DNA of 64,000 bases, from assembly GCF_030503615.1 (NCBI RefSeq), contig NZ_CP129963.1, positions 2,108,001 to 2,172,000 on the forward strand. Direction: 5' to 3'. The notes under the pieces were generated by a model that saw nothing but the letters and a program-made list of their open reading frames with translations, had not been told where the DNA came from and did no database searches. Each line of letters begins with the position of its first letter. Positions within the stretch are counted from its first letter, which is position 1. The translations under genes were made by a program, and so were the position numbers. This document shows, piece by piece, positions 42,070 through 51,303 of the stretch. The DNA is from Sphingobacterium sp. BN32 (lineage in GTDB: Bacteria; Bacteroidota; Bacteroidia; Sphingobacteriales; Sphingobacteriaceae).

Positions 42070-43368
42070 TTACATTTTATTAAACATTTCCATAGCTTCG
42101 CTACGCATTTCGTCCACGGTATCGATATAGGGTTGCATAGATTTATAATCTGAGTGTCCAGTCCATTTCATCATAATATGGACAGGTATTCCAAGAAACA
42201 AACCGTTGCATATAAAAGAACGTCTTCCAATGTGAGAAGTTAATAACGTGTACTTCGGAACAACCTCTTCTATACGCTTGTTTCCTTTATAATAGGTTGT
42301 CATAATCGATTCATCAAGTCCAACTAATTCGCCAAGTTCCTTGAGGTATTCATTATATTTCTGGTTAGAAATTACCGGTAGAGCCTTGTTGTTCGGAAGT
42401 CTTTCGTCCTTATATTTGTTTAAGATTTCTTTTGTGTGGTTATTAAGGTCGATGATGAGTTTATCATCTGTTTTGATCGTCACTACTTCTATAAATTTCT
42501 CTTTCACAGCATCTTTTGTTAAAGCATATACATCTGAGTGTCTCAATCCTGAATAACACGTGAAAATCAGTATATCACGAACACGGTGTAAGTATGATTT
42601 TTCTTTCGGAATATCGAAAGCCTTAATATGATCAATCTCTTGCCCTGTAAGAAAAACGACTTTTTTTTCTATTTTCTTAATTTTTGGGCGGTACGACAGG
42701 AATGCTGAATTCGTAACCGTTCCGTTTCTGTATCCCCAACGAAGAAACCATTTTAAGAACTTTAAATGTTTTTCCAGTGTCGAGTTTTTAAATCCTCGCC
42801 TCTTCAAAAGAAAATCCATATACTTATCAAGCGTAGTATTATCAAAATCGTTAACACCGATGTTTGGTTTAAATTCGTAGAGGTGATTTCTGACCGTTCG
42901 AAGTTTTTTTAGTGTGCCTTCAGTCCAATTGTTAAGTTTACGGTTCTCTCGAATAAATTGATCGTAGTAATCAAAGAATTTACTTTGTATTCTTGCTTTC
43001 GAACAAGTTTCATTTTTTGGTTTTATCTTATCATTTATCTCATTCCGTAGTGTTGATTTTAAAGGGACTGACCCTTCAATTTCATAACTTTTGAAGATAT
43101 CCTGAATGACGCTCTCGATTTTTAGGAGTGATGCATTTATTTCGCTTGCAGACTGTTTAATTTTATTTGTTGTGCCATTTTTTACACGTTGCTTTTTATC
43201 ATCCCATTTAGAAACGTCAACTCGAAAGCCACTGGATAAATCCAGCCTGTCACCGTCATAGTTGATTCGGACTCTGATAGGAACATTTTCTATGACCTCT
43301 AAACCGTCCTTTTTACGCTTTTCAAGTGAAAAAATAATATTTCTTTTGATGTTCATTTTTGGGTGCAT
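42070..43368 (-). CDS. Tyrosine recombinase (integrase) of the ssrA island
   Basis: A 432-residue phage-type integrase. The N-terminal part has the Arm-DNA-binding look of Bacteroidota integrases (NIKRNIIFSLEKRKKDGLEV). A SAM-like core-binding domain follows (about 130-220), then the catalytic domain: Arg in CYSGLRHSDVY (about 273), HxxR in TSHIGRRSF (about 381), the GHS segment and the nucleophile Tyr in QPYID (about 414). The ATG at 43368 is used, though 43356 is possible. The gene lies 148 bp from the right attachment core and reads away from it. Its promoter overlaps TGGGTGTA repeats that are probably its own arm sites, which would allow autorepression. Confidence 0.93.
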   Translation of the reverse strand: MHPKMNIKRNIIFSLEKRKKDGLEVIENVPIRVRINYDGDRLDLSSGFRVDVSKWDDKKQRVKNGTTNKIKQSASEINASLLKIESVIQDIFKSYEIEGSVPLKSTLRNEINDKIKPKNETCSKARIQSKFFDYYDQFIRENRKLNNWTEGTLKKLRTVRNHLYEFKPNIGVNDFDNTTLDKYMDFLLKRRGFKNSTLEKHLKFLKWFLRWGYRNGTVTNSAFLSYRPKIKKIEKKVVFLTGQEIDHIKAFDIPKEKSYLHRVRDILIFTCYSGLRHSDVYALTKDAVKEKFIEVVTIKTDDKLIIDLNNHTKEILNKYKDERLPNNKALPVISNQKYNEYLKELGELVGLDESIMTTYYKGNKRIEEVVPKYTLLTSHIGRRSFICNGLFLGIPVHIMMKWTGHSDYKSMQPYIDTVDEMRSEAMEMFNKM

Positions 43369-43400
43369 GTAAATTATCTACACCCAAATTTACACCCAAT
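43356..43400. promoter_or_regulatory. TGGGTGT repeats overlapping the integrase promoter
   Basis: Motif copies lie at 43356-43366, 43379-43389 and 43391-43400, matching the triplets at 14214-14245 and 27103-27135. On the minus strand 43385-43392 reads TAAATTTG, a TAnnTTTG box 17 bp before the integrase ATG. Binding of integrase here could also repress its own gene. Confidence 0.5.
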
Positions 43401-43516
43401 TTTTCAGAATACCTAAAAATTCACAAAACCCTTAAATAAAATTATAATATTGAATTACAGCTATTTATATATTCAATTAAGTGTATAAAAATCTTTAAAA
43501 ATCTATAAAAAAAGAG

Positions 43517-43533
43517 CCTCCGGCTCCACAAAA
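43517..43533. other. attR core of the ssrA island
   Basis: Exact 17-bp copy of the attL core CCTCCGGCTCCACAAAA. The original chromosomal sequence after ssrA resumes here, beginning with the terminator at 43537. Confidence 0.85.
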
Positions 43534-43536
43534 ATA

Positions 43537-43565
43537 AAAGCTCAACGAAAGTTGGGCTTTTTTTT
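43537..43565 (+). terminator. Original ssrA terminator, displaced by the island
   Basis: AAAGCTCAAC, loop GAAA, GTTGGGCTTT, then more Ts. It directly follows the attR core, as expected for the pre-insertion ssrA terminator. Confidence 0.85.
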
Positions 43566-43675
43566 GTGGAACGAGGGGGCGAGAAATTGGGTTGGGCGGG
43601 TTCGATTCGAAGAAGGTTCAGGGTTTGAGTGCGGGGTTGTGGGGCTGAAACAATCCCTCCGGCTCCACGGAAATA

Positions 43676-43704
43676 AAAGCTCAACGAAAGTTGGGCTTTT
43701 TTTT
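43676..43704 (+). terminator. Second copy of the ssrA-type terminator
   Basis: Same AAAGCTCAAC-GAAA-GTTGGGCTTT stem with a T-run, 139 bp after the first, belonging to the second tandem copy. Confidence 0.8.
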
Positions 43705-44105
43705 GTGGGACGAGGGGTGAGAAATTGTGATGGGCGGGTTCGACCCGTAGGGGTTTCAGGGTTGGAGTGCGGAGTTGTGGGGCTGAAACAATCCCTGTCA
43801 CTGTACGAAAACATTTGCAAATGAATAGTTTGCAAGTTTTAGACCAACATATGCACACCTTTTAGAGAAGGTACTGAAAAAGCTCTCTTGAAAAATTTCG
43901 TTTCAAAAAATGATGAAACCCATGTATTAAGCCCTCTGAGAATCGACTATTTAAGTAGCAAAAGATAAAGGCTTTCAATTAGATAATAGAAAAGGGCTTA
44001 TGAACATATAAATTCGTAAGCGTTTTTAATGGTTAATTTTTCACTACCCTCGATCGGGCATCGATAGTTTTTGATCAAAAAATATTTATAACTAAACCTC
44101 TCCAA

Positions 44106-44636
44106 TTACTCTATATAGTTGGGATCGAACCTGTATTCAGTTGCGTAGTGAATCATATTCAAATATTTCGCTAACCCAAAGCTGCCGGTGACCGAAAACC
44201 GTTGGTTTGAAGTAATTTGTTTATAGAGGAAACCTATATTTTCTTGGGTGAATGGAGGATTTTGAGATGTCACTATCGTCAAGTTAACCAATTCGCGTCT
44301 ACCATTGACGATGTAATAGAATTTTATCCACGCGTTTGTCTTAGACAGTTGAGAATAGTTTGGTAATTGATTAATGGCTAGTTCCTCTCGATAGAACGTG
44401 CGCACTACTGCGTCAGATGCAATAATCTGTTCAGATAGTCCCCTGATTGTTTCAGGATTATACTTGAAATTTGGCGTGGTCGCTAGGGTGATAAAATAAT
44501 TGTTTTCAGGGTTTTTAGTGACTTTTAATGTTAAACCATTATAAGTAAACTCTCCGACTCTTAATTTCGTTTGTCCTGTGGTCGAGTTAATAGCAAGGAA
44601 AAACAACGTGAAAATTAATAATAATGTACTTTTCAT
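44106..44636 (-). CDS. Unrecognised secreted protein
   Basis: No family recognised. From the ATG at 44636 the protein is 176 residues; the frame extends to a GTG at 44648. A signal peptide is clear (MKSTLLLIFTLFFLAINSTTGQ). The mature part is mixed alpha/beta, with FKYNPETIRGLSEQIIASDA and WIKFYYIVNGRRELVNLTIV. It lies 8 bp after a 61-codon gene, and the two probably form a small operon. Its role is unknown. Confidence 0.65.
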   Translation of the reverse strand: MKSTLLLIFTLFFLAINSTTGQTKLRVGEFTYNGLTLKVTKNPENNYFITLATTPNFKYNPETIRGLSEQIIASDAVVRTFYREELAINQLPNYSQLSKTNAWIKFYYIVNGRRELVNLTIVTSQNPPFTQENIGFLYKQITSNQRFSVTGSFGLAKYLNMIHYATEYRFDPNYIE

Positions 44637-44644
44637 AAGATTAA

Positions 44645-44830
44645 TCACAATTCTCCATTTTTCAGTAATTGTTTTAGAGCTTCCGGTTTCAAATTTGGAA
44701 GGATCTCTGAAGTTTTATCGGCGCGACGAGTAGATTGCACCCAATCGTTTAGTCGATCAAAATATTCAATAATAAAATCTTCACTCTGAATATAAGTATT
44801 TATTTCGCTTCGGTCAGGCAGTGTTCTCAT
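44645..44830 (-). CDS. Small hypothetical protein (61 aa)
   Basis: A 61-residue ORF starting at ATG 44830, charged and soluble (YFDRLNDWVQSTRRADKT, then LPNLKPEALKQLLKNGEL). Its spacing and same-strand placement before the secreted protein gene support it. No function can be given. A TATCTTTT box-like segment lies a few bases upstream. Confidence 0.5.
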   Translation of the reverse strand: MRTLPDRSEINTYIQSEDFIIEYFDRLNDWVQSTRRADKTSEILPNLKPEALKQLLKNGEL

Positions 44831-45038
44831 AAAAGATAAATACCTTTCCAGAGCGGTAGAACTACCAGGTCTTTCGATTTATAAAATTGCTTAGAATCTC
44901 AATCATCTTGAAATGATACTATTTTAGATTTTAATCCGTTAAAGCCTATAATTTATATGCTTTTTAGAATTCTTAAAAAAATCTTAGAAGATACTTAATA
45001 AAGTTACGAGAAACCTTGATTGATATTTTCCCAAAACC

Positions 45039-47591
45039 TTAGCTATATGCCTGAAGATCATTCAATTTATTAATAAGTTTCCCCTTCTCATTACTTTCAT
45101 TTGTTTTGAAACGTATTAACGGGAAGTTATAATTACTTAAAATAGCATCTTTCATTTTATCCCTGTCAGCTTGTTTTGTTCCATCTTTATGAAATTCAAA
45201 ACCATCAACCTCTATTCCAAGTACTGGAGTTTTACTAGGTTTATTGTAAACTATAAAATCAATGTGTGTCAATGGATTAGATGCGTACTTTAACTCCTGT
45301 TGATCAAGCTTCGAAAAATCATTAATAAGTTGCCTCATCGGGAAATGCATCAGGACGTCGTACTTAGAAAAACTACTATCTGCTAAAACCTCTTTAATTA
45401 ATGCATACATTAGATTTTCACTATCATATGCTGATACCTTGCCCGATTTACCTATGATTTTTGCTCTTTCTTCTTCATAATCTTTATATAATAAATCAAA
45501 TATCGATTTCAGCTCACTTTGCACGATAGAAAAGTTATTATACTCGATGTATTTTATCAAGTCTGAGATATTACTATCGTTTTCATGCTCATTCCCATTA
45601 ACAACTAAAATCAATTGCTGAATTGCTCTAGATACAGCTACATTCAAGCGATTAGGGTTGTCGGTGAAGTCGGATATCTCATTATCAACAGTCGAAAGAA
45701 TAATAACGTCATTTTCTCTTCCTTGAAACTTATCTACAGTATCAGCTTTTATTGAGGATCCATGAAACGTATTCTGCAATGCATTTGTCTGATTACGATA
45801 AGGTGTAACAATTCCTAAATCAACATTTTCAAGCTTTTGCATAGGAATAATCTCTTCTTTGATGATATCAATCTGTCTTTGATTCATTCGTTCTCGCGCA
45901 TGATTCCCTTTTGCGGTTTTATATACAACAAGCGGTTGTCGTTCTCTATTAAAATCTGTATGAACAATCAATTGATTATTATAAAACTTCTTGTTGCAGA
46001 ACTCAATAATTTTAGGATGACAACGATAATGTTCTTTCAATAGTGTCTTTGGAATATTTGGAAATAATTCAAGTAATGAGGACAAAAGACTATGACCCGA
46101 AAAACGATAAGATTCTTTTAATTTATAGGAATCGAAAATTAAATCAGTCTTTCCTTGCATATTAGCGTCAACAACATTAGGAAGTTGTTTAACATCACCA
46201 ACAATTACTGCCTTCTTAGCACAGGATAAAGCTAGTGCCCCGGTAGCTAAATCAACTTGTGATGACTCATCGATAATGACATAGTCATAAGAGATGTCAT
46301 CAGATAAGCTTTGTCTCAATGAGTATGTTGTACTCATTATAACTGGATAGTCCTTAATAAATTCTTTGGATCTACGCTTTAATTCTGGGATAGTGTACTC
46401 ATTTCTCTTCTTTTTGTAATAACGTCGAAACAATTCTGCCTTAAGAATTCGCATTGAAATATCTGTATACTCTTTCATTTTACTGTCAAAAGCAAAATGT
46501 TTTAATGCTGATTTTAATGATTCAATCTCCTTAGTCACCTCCATTAATTTGGTCGGGTAATACTTGGATTGACAAATAAAAATCATTTCATTAAGTGGAT
46601 TATCATAAAAGGATTTATCCTTTATGCCGTATTTGAATCTAAATAGAAGTCTGTTTATAAAGCCAACTTTCTTACTTCTTTTTGCAAATGACTCCAATGT
46701 AATCCATAGTCGAAGGATTTGTCCTGAACTAATCTTCCTTTTGAATTCTACAGAGTTCGATTTCTCGTTTTTATAATTTTCTTTGAAATGCTCATATTCA
46801 GTTTCTAAATTATCAATCTGAAGCTTTAATAACGCTAAGCGATTCTTTTTATCGAGCTTTTCAGATAGTTGCCCAGAAAGTAATAAAGCTTTTTCTTTCA
46901 ACTTTGATTTTTCCGAACCAGCTAAGTCAAACTGTGCTAAATCGGGAATCTGTTTTTGAGAATCAATAAAATCTTTTTTATTCTGCGTATTTCCTAAAAG
47001 TGCAGCGATGAACTCAATGCCATTTTTTTCCAGCTTTTCATAGACATTTTTCGTTGCAGAGTTATTACTAGACACAATAGCTACACTTTGACCTCTTAAA
47101 ACAGCATTTACAATAATGTTCAAAATTGTTTGTGTTTTTCCCGTTCCCGGAGGTCCCTCTATTACACTTAGATTATTTGCGAAAGCTGTATTTACTGCAT
47201 TTTGCTGACTCAGGTTAAACCCAAATGGAAAAAAGTCTATACTTTCTTTAGTGTTCTCAAAAGAGGATAATGAGCCATTCAAAAAACTAGCTAAAACGCT
47301 ATTCTTAGATATGTGTTCAATGTTCTGATAACTTCTTAAAAGGATATTGTCGCCTTCATCGGTTTTTAAACCAATCGCATTTGCGATGTCATTTAGATAA
47401 TTAAAAACATTGAAGGCTTTGTCACTAGTAATTGCTGTTCTTACGACTTTCGCTCTGTTTTTACTGTACAAAAACTCTTTGTTACTATTTTTAAAAACGA
47501 TAGAAATCTTATCTCCCTTGTACGAATATTGGGAGATTCTATTCGCTTCGTCTTTATCGTCGATATATATTAGTTCTCTTTTAAGCGACAT
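45039..47591 (-). CDS. SF1 DNA/RNA helicase with C-terminal Vsr/DUF2726-like nuclease domain
   Basis: An 850-residue Upf1/DNA2-type SF1 helicase. The Walker A is IEGPPGTGKTQTI (about 145-157). A long helical insertion runs at about 215-400. Motif II is YVIIDESSQVDLA (about 440), motif III GDVKQLPNV follows, and motifs V/VI are in VDKFQGREND and NRLNVAVSRAIQQL. The last 90 residues (HIDFIVYNKPS, then LGIEVDGFEFHKD and IRFKTNES) resemble the Vsr/DUF2726-like endonuclease fold. Such helicase-nuclease fusions occur in defence islands. It is monocistronic, 2 kb outside attR, so it is accessory but not part of the ssrA island. Confidence 0.82.
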   Translation of the reverse strand: MSLKRELIYIDDKDEANRISQYSYKGDKISIVFKNSNKEFLYSKNRAKVVRTAITSDKAFNVFNYLNDIANAIGLKTDEGDNILLRSYQNIEHISKNSVLASFLNGSLSSFENTKESIDFFPFGFNLSQQNAVNTAFANNLSVIEGPPGTGKTQTILNIIVNAVLRGQSVAIVSSNNSATKNVYEKLEKNGIEFIAALLGNTQNKKDFIDSQKQIPDLAQFDLAGSEKSKLKEKALLLSGQLSEKLDKKNRLALLKLQIDNLETEYEHFKENYKNEKSNSVEFKRKISSGQILRLWITLESFAKRSKKVGFINRLLFRFKYGIKDKSFYDNPLNEMIFICQSKYYPTKLMEVTKEIESLKSALKHFAFDSKMKEYTDISMRILKAELFRRYYKKKRNEYTIPELKRRSKEFIKDYPVIMSTTYSLRQSLSDDISYDYVIIDESSQVDLATGALALSCAKKAVIVGDVKQLPNVVDANMQGKTDLIFDSYKLKESYRFSGHSLLSSLLELFPNIPKTLLKEHYRCHPKIIEFCNKKFYNNQLIVHTDFNRERQPLVVYKTAKGNHARERMNQRQIDIIKEEIIPMQKLENVDLGIVTPYRNQTNALQNTFHGSSIKADTVDKFQGRENDVIILSTVDNEISDFTDNPNRLNVAVSRAIQQLILVVNGNEHENDSNISDLIKYIEYNNFSIVQSELKSIFDLLYKDYEEERAKIIGKSGKVSAYDSENLMYALIKEVLADSSFSKYDVLMHFPMRQLINDFSKLDQQELKYASNPLTHIDFIVYNKPSKTPVLGIEVDGFEFHKDGTKQADRDKMKDAILSNYNFPLIRFKTNESNEKGKLINKLNDLQAYS

Positions 47592-47879
47592 ATGACTGTT
47601 TAAATTTTACATTGATTTAGCTTGGCACAATAAATCACGTCCTCTATCAACACCCTTTCTGATATAAATATCAGATAAATAATCTATTTATATAAGGAGC
47701 GAAGCATTATGAAATCAGATATCGAAATCATAATATCCCAATAGAAGTTTAAAATAAATCCTTATTACTCAATCCAATTAAAACCTCTAGCCACCTGAAA
47801 AAGGGAAATAGTGGCTTTGATTTGGATTCTCCAAAGTTTCATTTACAATGTTTTTGTGCTATATTTAAATCACCTAATT

Positions 47880-48152
47880 ATGAAAACATTAATCTATCTG
47901 TGCATGGTGCTTTTGCTAGGCTTAAGTTCATGTAATAAAAACGATGAAACTGATAAAACTCCTGAAGAAACATATTTAAATATCGAAGGCAAAACCTATT
48001 CATTATCTGAACTTACCGAAATAATGGTTAAATATACGCGAGTTAATTCCGATCGATTAGTGTATAATGCCAGCGACACTACCTTTAACATTAAGACTTA
48101 TGAAGGATTGAGGTTCAGAGTTGTAGATGTTTTAAGAGATTTAGGTTATTGA
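47880..48152 (+). CDS. Small hypothetical lipoprotein
   Basis: From the ATG at 47880 the protein is 90 residues with a lipoprotein signal (MKTLIYLCMVLLLGLSSC, Cys18). The mature part has YLNIEGKTYSLSELTEIMVK and GLRFRVVDVLRDLGY. An upstream start at 47811 is unlikely because it would hide the signal. The only plus-strand gene in this part of the window. Function unknown. Confidence 0.6.
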   Translation: MKTLIYLCMVLLLGLSSCNKNDETDKTPEETYLNIEGKTYSLSELTEIMVKYTRVNSDRLVYNASDTTFNIKTYEGLRFRVVDVLRDLGY

Positions 48153-48349
48153 TGTTAGATAGGAAATCGTTTGGATATCTATCTAATGAACGGCAACAGC
48201 TATAATGAAAAACGAAAAAGAAGGAGGAAGCAAAACCTTGAGATCGAGATTTTCAACAATCCTCCTTTGTAAACTCGCGCAGCAAATAGACGGTTTATAT
48301 TAAAAAATCAACTTTTGTCTCTAGTTGTAGCACTACGAAAAACGTTGAA

Positions 48350-48886
48350 TTATTTCGATTCCAAAAACTCCTCTCTCCATATCCCTAGCTTTCTTTCCCT
48401 CGCTTCTACTTGCGCTTTATACAGTCTTTCTTGATATTTAACATTAGGCGGAACTGTCATCAAAACAGCATAGCCATTCTTAACCATTATCTCGTTTACA
48501 AAGGTTCCATCATTTAGATAAACGTAAGCGAGCGTTCGACCATACTGATCCAAAGAATCGACGTCGAAGTTTAACTTCACATAAGGATTAGCCAGTAAAA
48601 TACTATCTAAATACAATTTGGACGTCATTCCGAAAGGGTGCTTTTTCTTTTTAAAAACCGTTCTTGTCTCTGGCGCGTCAATACCAATTAACCGGATCTT
48701 CAAATGCTCCCTCAGGCTATTCATAACCCAAAACGTATCGCCATCGATTAGTTTCTCCACTTTAAAAATCGCAGGATTTTGGAACATCTGCTGTTCAAAA
48801 TCTATATCATCATAATATTCGGCTACCGGAACATTCTGTGTTTGGCAGGAGACAAAAACTAAGAAAATTAATAAAAGTTTATTCAT
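48350..48886 (-). CDS. Thermonuclease-like lipoprotein (SNase domain)
   Basis: A 178-residue staphylococcal-nuclease-family protein. It starts at the ATG at 48886, giving a lipoprotein signal (MNKLLLIFLVFVSC). The nuclease core shows LIDGDTFWVM, IRLIGIDAPETRT, YGRTLAYVYLNDGTFVNEIM and later NGYAVLMTV. The SNase residues Asp, Arg and Glu of the RLIGIDAPE and YGR regions are present. It would cut DNA or RNA at the outer side of the envelope. It lies 16 bp downstream of the 258-residue membrane protein gene and ends the long minus-strand cluster. Confidence 0.88.
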   Translation of the reverse strand: MNKLLLIFLVFVSCQTQNVPVAEYYDDIDFEQQMFQNPAIFKVEKLIDGDTFWVMNSLREHLKIRLIGIDAPETRTVFKKKKHPFGMTSKLYLDSILLANPYVKLNFDVDSLDQYGRTLAYVYLNDGTFVNEIMVKNGYAVLMTVPPNVKYQERLYKAQVEARERKLGIWREEFLESK

Positions 48887-48902
48887 AGATAAGAAGCTAA
48901 TT

Positions 48903-49679
48903 CTAACGTCCATCATATATTGTAGAGTCCATCATGGGTTGGATAACTTCGTCCTCACTATCGGAGAAATTTTCGCTACCATCTACGGTGTAAGCCTTAT
49001 CTGTAACAACTTTCAAAGAAGGAATTTCATACATTACATAATAGCCTTCGCAGTAACCTCCTTGACAATATTGATGGTCCATTTCTAGACTATAGCCTAA
49101 TGTAGTCATTTTAAAATTCAATGCTGTTGGTTGGCCCCAACTACCCATCCCTCCGTCCCATCTTTCTTGGAAATTTTCAAGATGCCAACCACCCTTCTGG
49201 TAATACCATTTAGCGATTGAAAATTCAGGAGTACAAGCATGACAATCTTCAGGCTCTTCCGAATAATAATCAAACGGATAGGAAACTAGAACGACAAACG
49301 CCTTTTGTTTGCCTTCATGTTTATAATAAAATATACGATGAATCGTAGAATAGAAATAAGTTGATTCCTTGTTCACTCCTTTTTTCACTCGCATAATCGC
49401 TCTATTAGAAATCCCTCCATATTGGTTTGGCTTACTTTTCTTACCTGGATATAACTCCGACCATATGTTTTTCTCAGTAAGTAAATGAGATGTTGTTGTA
49501 TCGATTAAATTAATATCAAATCTTTCATCAGAAACAGTATCCAATAATACTTCATTTCGGCTGCTAACAGAATTTTTTGGATTGTCGTTCCTATAATGGA
49601 AATAATAATAAACTCCCCCAAGTGCAATTGCAAGCAAGGATAAAGCGCCAGAGTAAATCAAATCATTATTTATTTTCAT
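48903..49679 (-). CDS. Membrane-anchored hypothetical protein
   Basis: A 258-residue protein with one N-terminal membrane helix (about 8-26, SGALSLLAIALGGVYYYFHY). The outer part has RAIMRVKKGVNKESTYFYST and a Cys-containing ECHACTPEFSIAKWYYQKGGW segment. I do not recognise the family. It is 1 bp from the repeat lipoprotein gene and 16 bp before the SNase lipoprotein gene, so it is one of a tight set of envelope proteins. Confidence 0.65.
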   Translation of the reverse strand: MKINNDLIYSGALSLLAIALGGVYYYFHYRNDNPKNSVSSRNEVLLDTVSDERFDINLIDTTTSHLLTEKNIWSELYPGKKSKPNQYGGISNRAIMRVKKGVNKESTYFYSTIHRIFYYKHEGKQKAFVVLVSYPFDYYSEEPEDCHACTPEFSIAKWYYQKGGWHLENFQERWDGGMGSWGQPTALNFKMTTLGYSLEMDHQYCQGGYCEGYYVMYEIPSLKVVTDKAYTVDGSENFSDSEDEVIQPMMDSTIYDGR

Positions 49680-49680
49680 A

Positions 49681-51297
49681 TCAATTCGTATATAAACTAA
49701 TTACACTTCCGTAAGTCGTTCCGTATGCATTTGTAGCATATGCCCGAACGTAATAATAGGTGTTTTTTGATAAACCGCTAGCCGATAAGCTAAAAGACCC
49801 CACAGTCGAAAGTGTTGTATACGATTTAGTCGCGTTGCTCAACGTTGGAGTAGAATAATATGCACTATAAACAAATCCTTTTTCCGTGATTGTACTATTC
49901 CCATTGCCACCGACATAGCCATTAAGTGTGACCGTGTTAGTCGAGATATTAGAAGCAGAATAGGTACTAACATCTGTAGGCGCGGAATATGAAGGAGACG
50001 TTGTAAAGGATATAACCGCCCCATAGGCTGTTCCAGCTTCATTTGTTGCAAAGGTTCTTGCATAGTAGGTCGTATTGGATGAGAGATTGTAGACTGTACT
50101 TCCAATACTCCCTGTACCACTTCCACCGGATAATATGGCTCCATTGTTAATTGTCGGTGAGGACGTATTAGCACTATATACAATCCCTTTTGATTGAATG
50201 GTCCCACCGCCTGAATTTCCGACATAACCAGATAAATATGCGGAATTTTTGGAAATTGAAGACGCCGTATATGTTGTCAAGCTTGTTGGTAGACTTGGTA
50301 ATAAAGTTCTAAATGTCTCCACGCTTCCATAACTAGTGCCAGCCGCATTCGTAGAATAAGCACGAACATAGTAAGTGGTATTTACATTTAGGTCGGTTAT
50401 CGTTCCGGAAAATACCCCGATACCTGAACCAAGATTAATGGAAAATGCATTTTCTAGGGAAGGGCTCGTGGTCGTTGAACTATAAACAATTCCTCTCTTT
50501 GAAATTGGCGACCCTTCATCATTGACAACATTTCCGCCAACTGTTGCAGCGTTCATTGTGATATTCGACGGACGATTTGTCGAGACTCCGGAGGCTACAA
50601 CGGGAGCCAAAGTCTTAAACGTCAGCACATCTCCATATCCTACTCCGAAGCTTGTTTCGATAAACGATCGAATATAGTAGTTTGTTCCGGCATTTAGATT
50701 GGTTAAGTTAACCGAATAGGTAGAATCAGCATCGTTTGAATTTTGATAACTCATAAGAACTGTAGGCATAGTATTCGTCGAACTATAACAGATACCTCTT
50801 CTCTTGATTGTATATCCACCACTATCTTTAACCATTCCTTTCACCGTTGCAAACGTACGTCCGATTTGTTCTGCATCTAAGGTCTTTGAGACAGGTAGGT
50901 ATCCCCTTTCTGTTGTAAAAGAACTAATGTCCCCGTAGGCAACTCCATTTTTATTAGTCGCGTAAGCTTTATAATAGTATACTGTCGAAGGTGTCAATTC
51001 AGCAATCTTCAACATGAATTCACCTGTGTCTAAGCTCGATGATATTTTCAGTTTTATCCCGTTAGAAAGAGTACTATTTATTCCGTATAAAAAGCCAATT
51101 TCTTGAAGTTGTGATCCATTTTTCGTATTAACGCGACCATGGAGAGTTGCTCCATTTTTAGAAACATCGTCTGTTAATCTCGTAATCACAGCGACTTTAT
51201 TATGTTGGTTAAAATCGAACTCATCCTTTTTAGAGCAAGCTAATAGAAGGAACACGACTAAGTTAAAAATAGCCGCCCTCTTTATAAATTGATTCAT
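49681..51297 (-). CDS. Lipoprotein with five ~100-residue fibronectin-III-like repeats
   Basis: A 538-residue outer-surface lipoprotein. The signal ends in LVVFLLLACSKKD (lipobox Cys about 21). Five repeats of about 95-105 residues follow. Each has an ATLHG/ATVKG/ATVGG-type strand, a KRGIVYSS/SKGIVYSA motif and a closing YYVRAYATN-type motif followed by SYGSVETF. The layout is that of Bacteroidota FN3-like surface repeats and suggests binding or display. Repeats 3-5 are most alike, so copy number may vary. It lies 6 bp downstream of the 544-residue gene. Confidence 0.75.
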   Translation of the reverse strand: MNQFIKRAAIFNLVVFLLLACSKKDEFDFNQHNKVAVITRLTDDVSKNGATLHGRVNTKNGSQLQEIGFLYGINSTLSNGIKLKISSSLDTGEFMLKIAELTPSTVYYYKAYATNKNGVAYGDISSFTTERGYLPVSKTLDAEQIGRTFATVKGMVKDSGGYTIKRRGICYSSTNTMPTVLMSYQNSNDADSTYSVNLTNLNAGTNYYIRSFIETSFGVGYGDVLTFKTLAPVVASGVSTNRPSNITMNAATVGGNVVNDEGSPISKRGIVYSSTTTSPSLENAFSINLGSGIGVFSGTITDLNVNTTYYVRAYSTNAAGTSYGSVETFRTLLPSLPTSLTTYTASSISKNSAYLSGYVGNSGGGTIQSKGIVYSANTSSPTINNGAILSGGSGTGSIGSTVYNLSSNTTYYARTFATNEAGTAYGAVISFTTSPSYSAPTDVSTYSASNISTNTVTLNGYVGGNGNSTITEKGFVYSAYYSTPTLSNATKSYTTLSTVGSFSLSASGLSKNTYYYVRAYATNAYGTTYGSVISLYTN

Positions 51298-51303
51298 ATA
51301 TTT

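Larger units (their letters stand above)
43517..43796. repeat. Two diverged tandem copies (about 139 bp) of the ssrA tail and terminator region
   Basis: Copies begin at 43517 and 43656, and a partial third start (AATCCCTG) lies at 43791. Each has CTCCGGCTCCAC, the same terminator, then GGGCGGGTTCGA, a GGGTT-rich stretch and GGGGCTGAAACAATCCCT. The second copy shares AATCCCTCCGGCTCCAC with the tmRNA end, a longer match to ssrA upstream of the core than the first copy has. No gene is supported in 43534-44105. Confidence 0.8.

Noticed and set aside
43517..43796. CRISPR array
   Set aside because: Only two long diverged copies, no short direct repeats with unique spacers, and no cas genes anywhere in the window.
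43442..43858. Overlapping ORFs across the tandem 139-bp repeats
   Set aside because: They are produced by the duplicated GC-rich tail and terminators, with repeated peptides and no family features.
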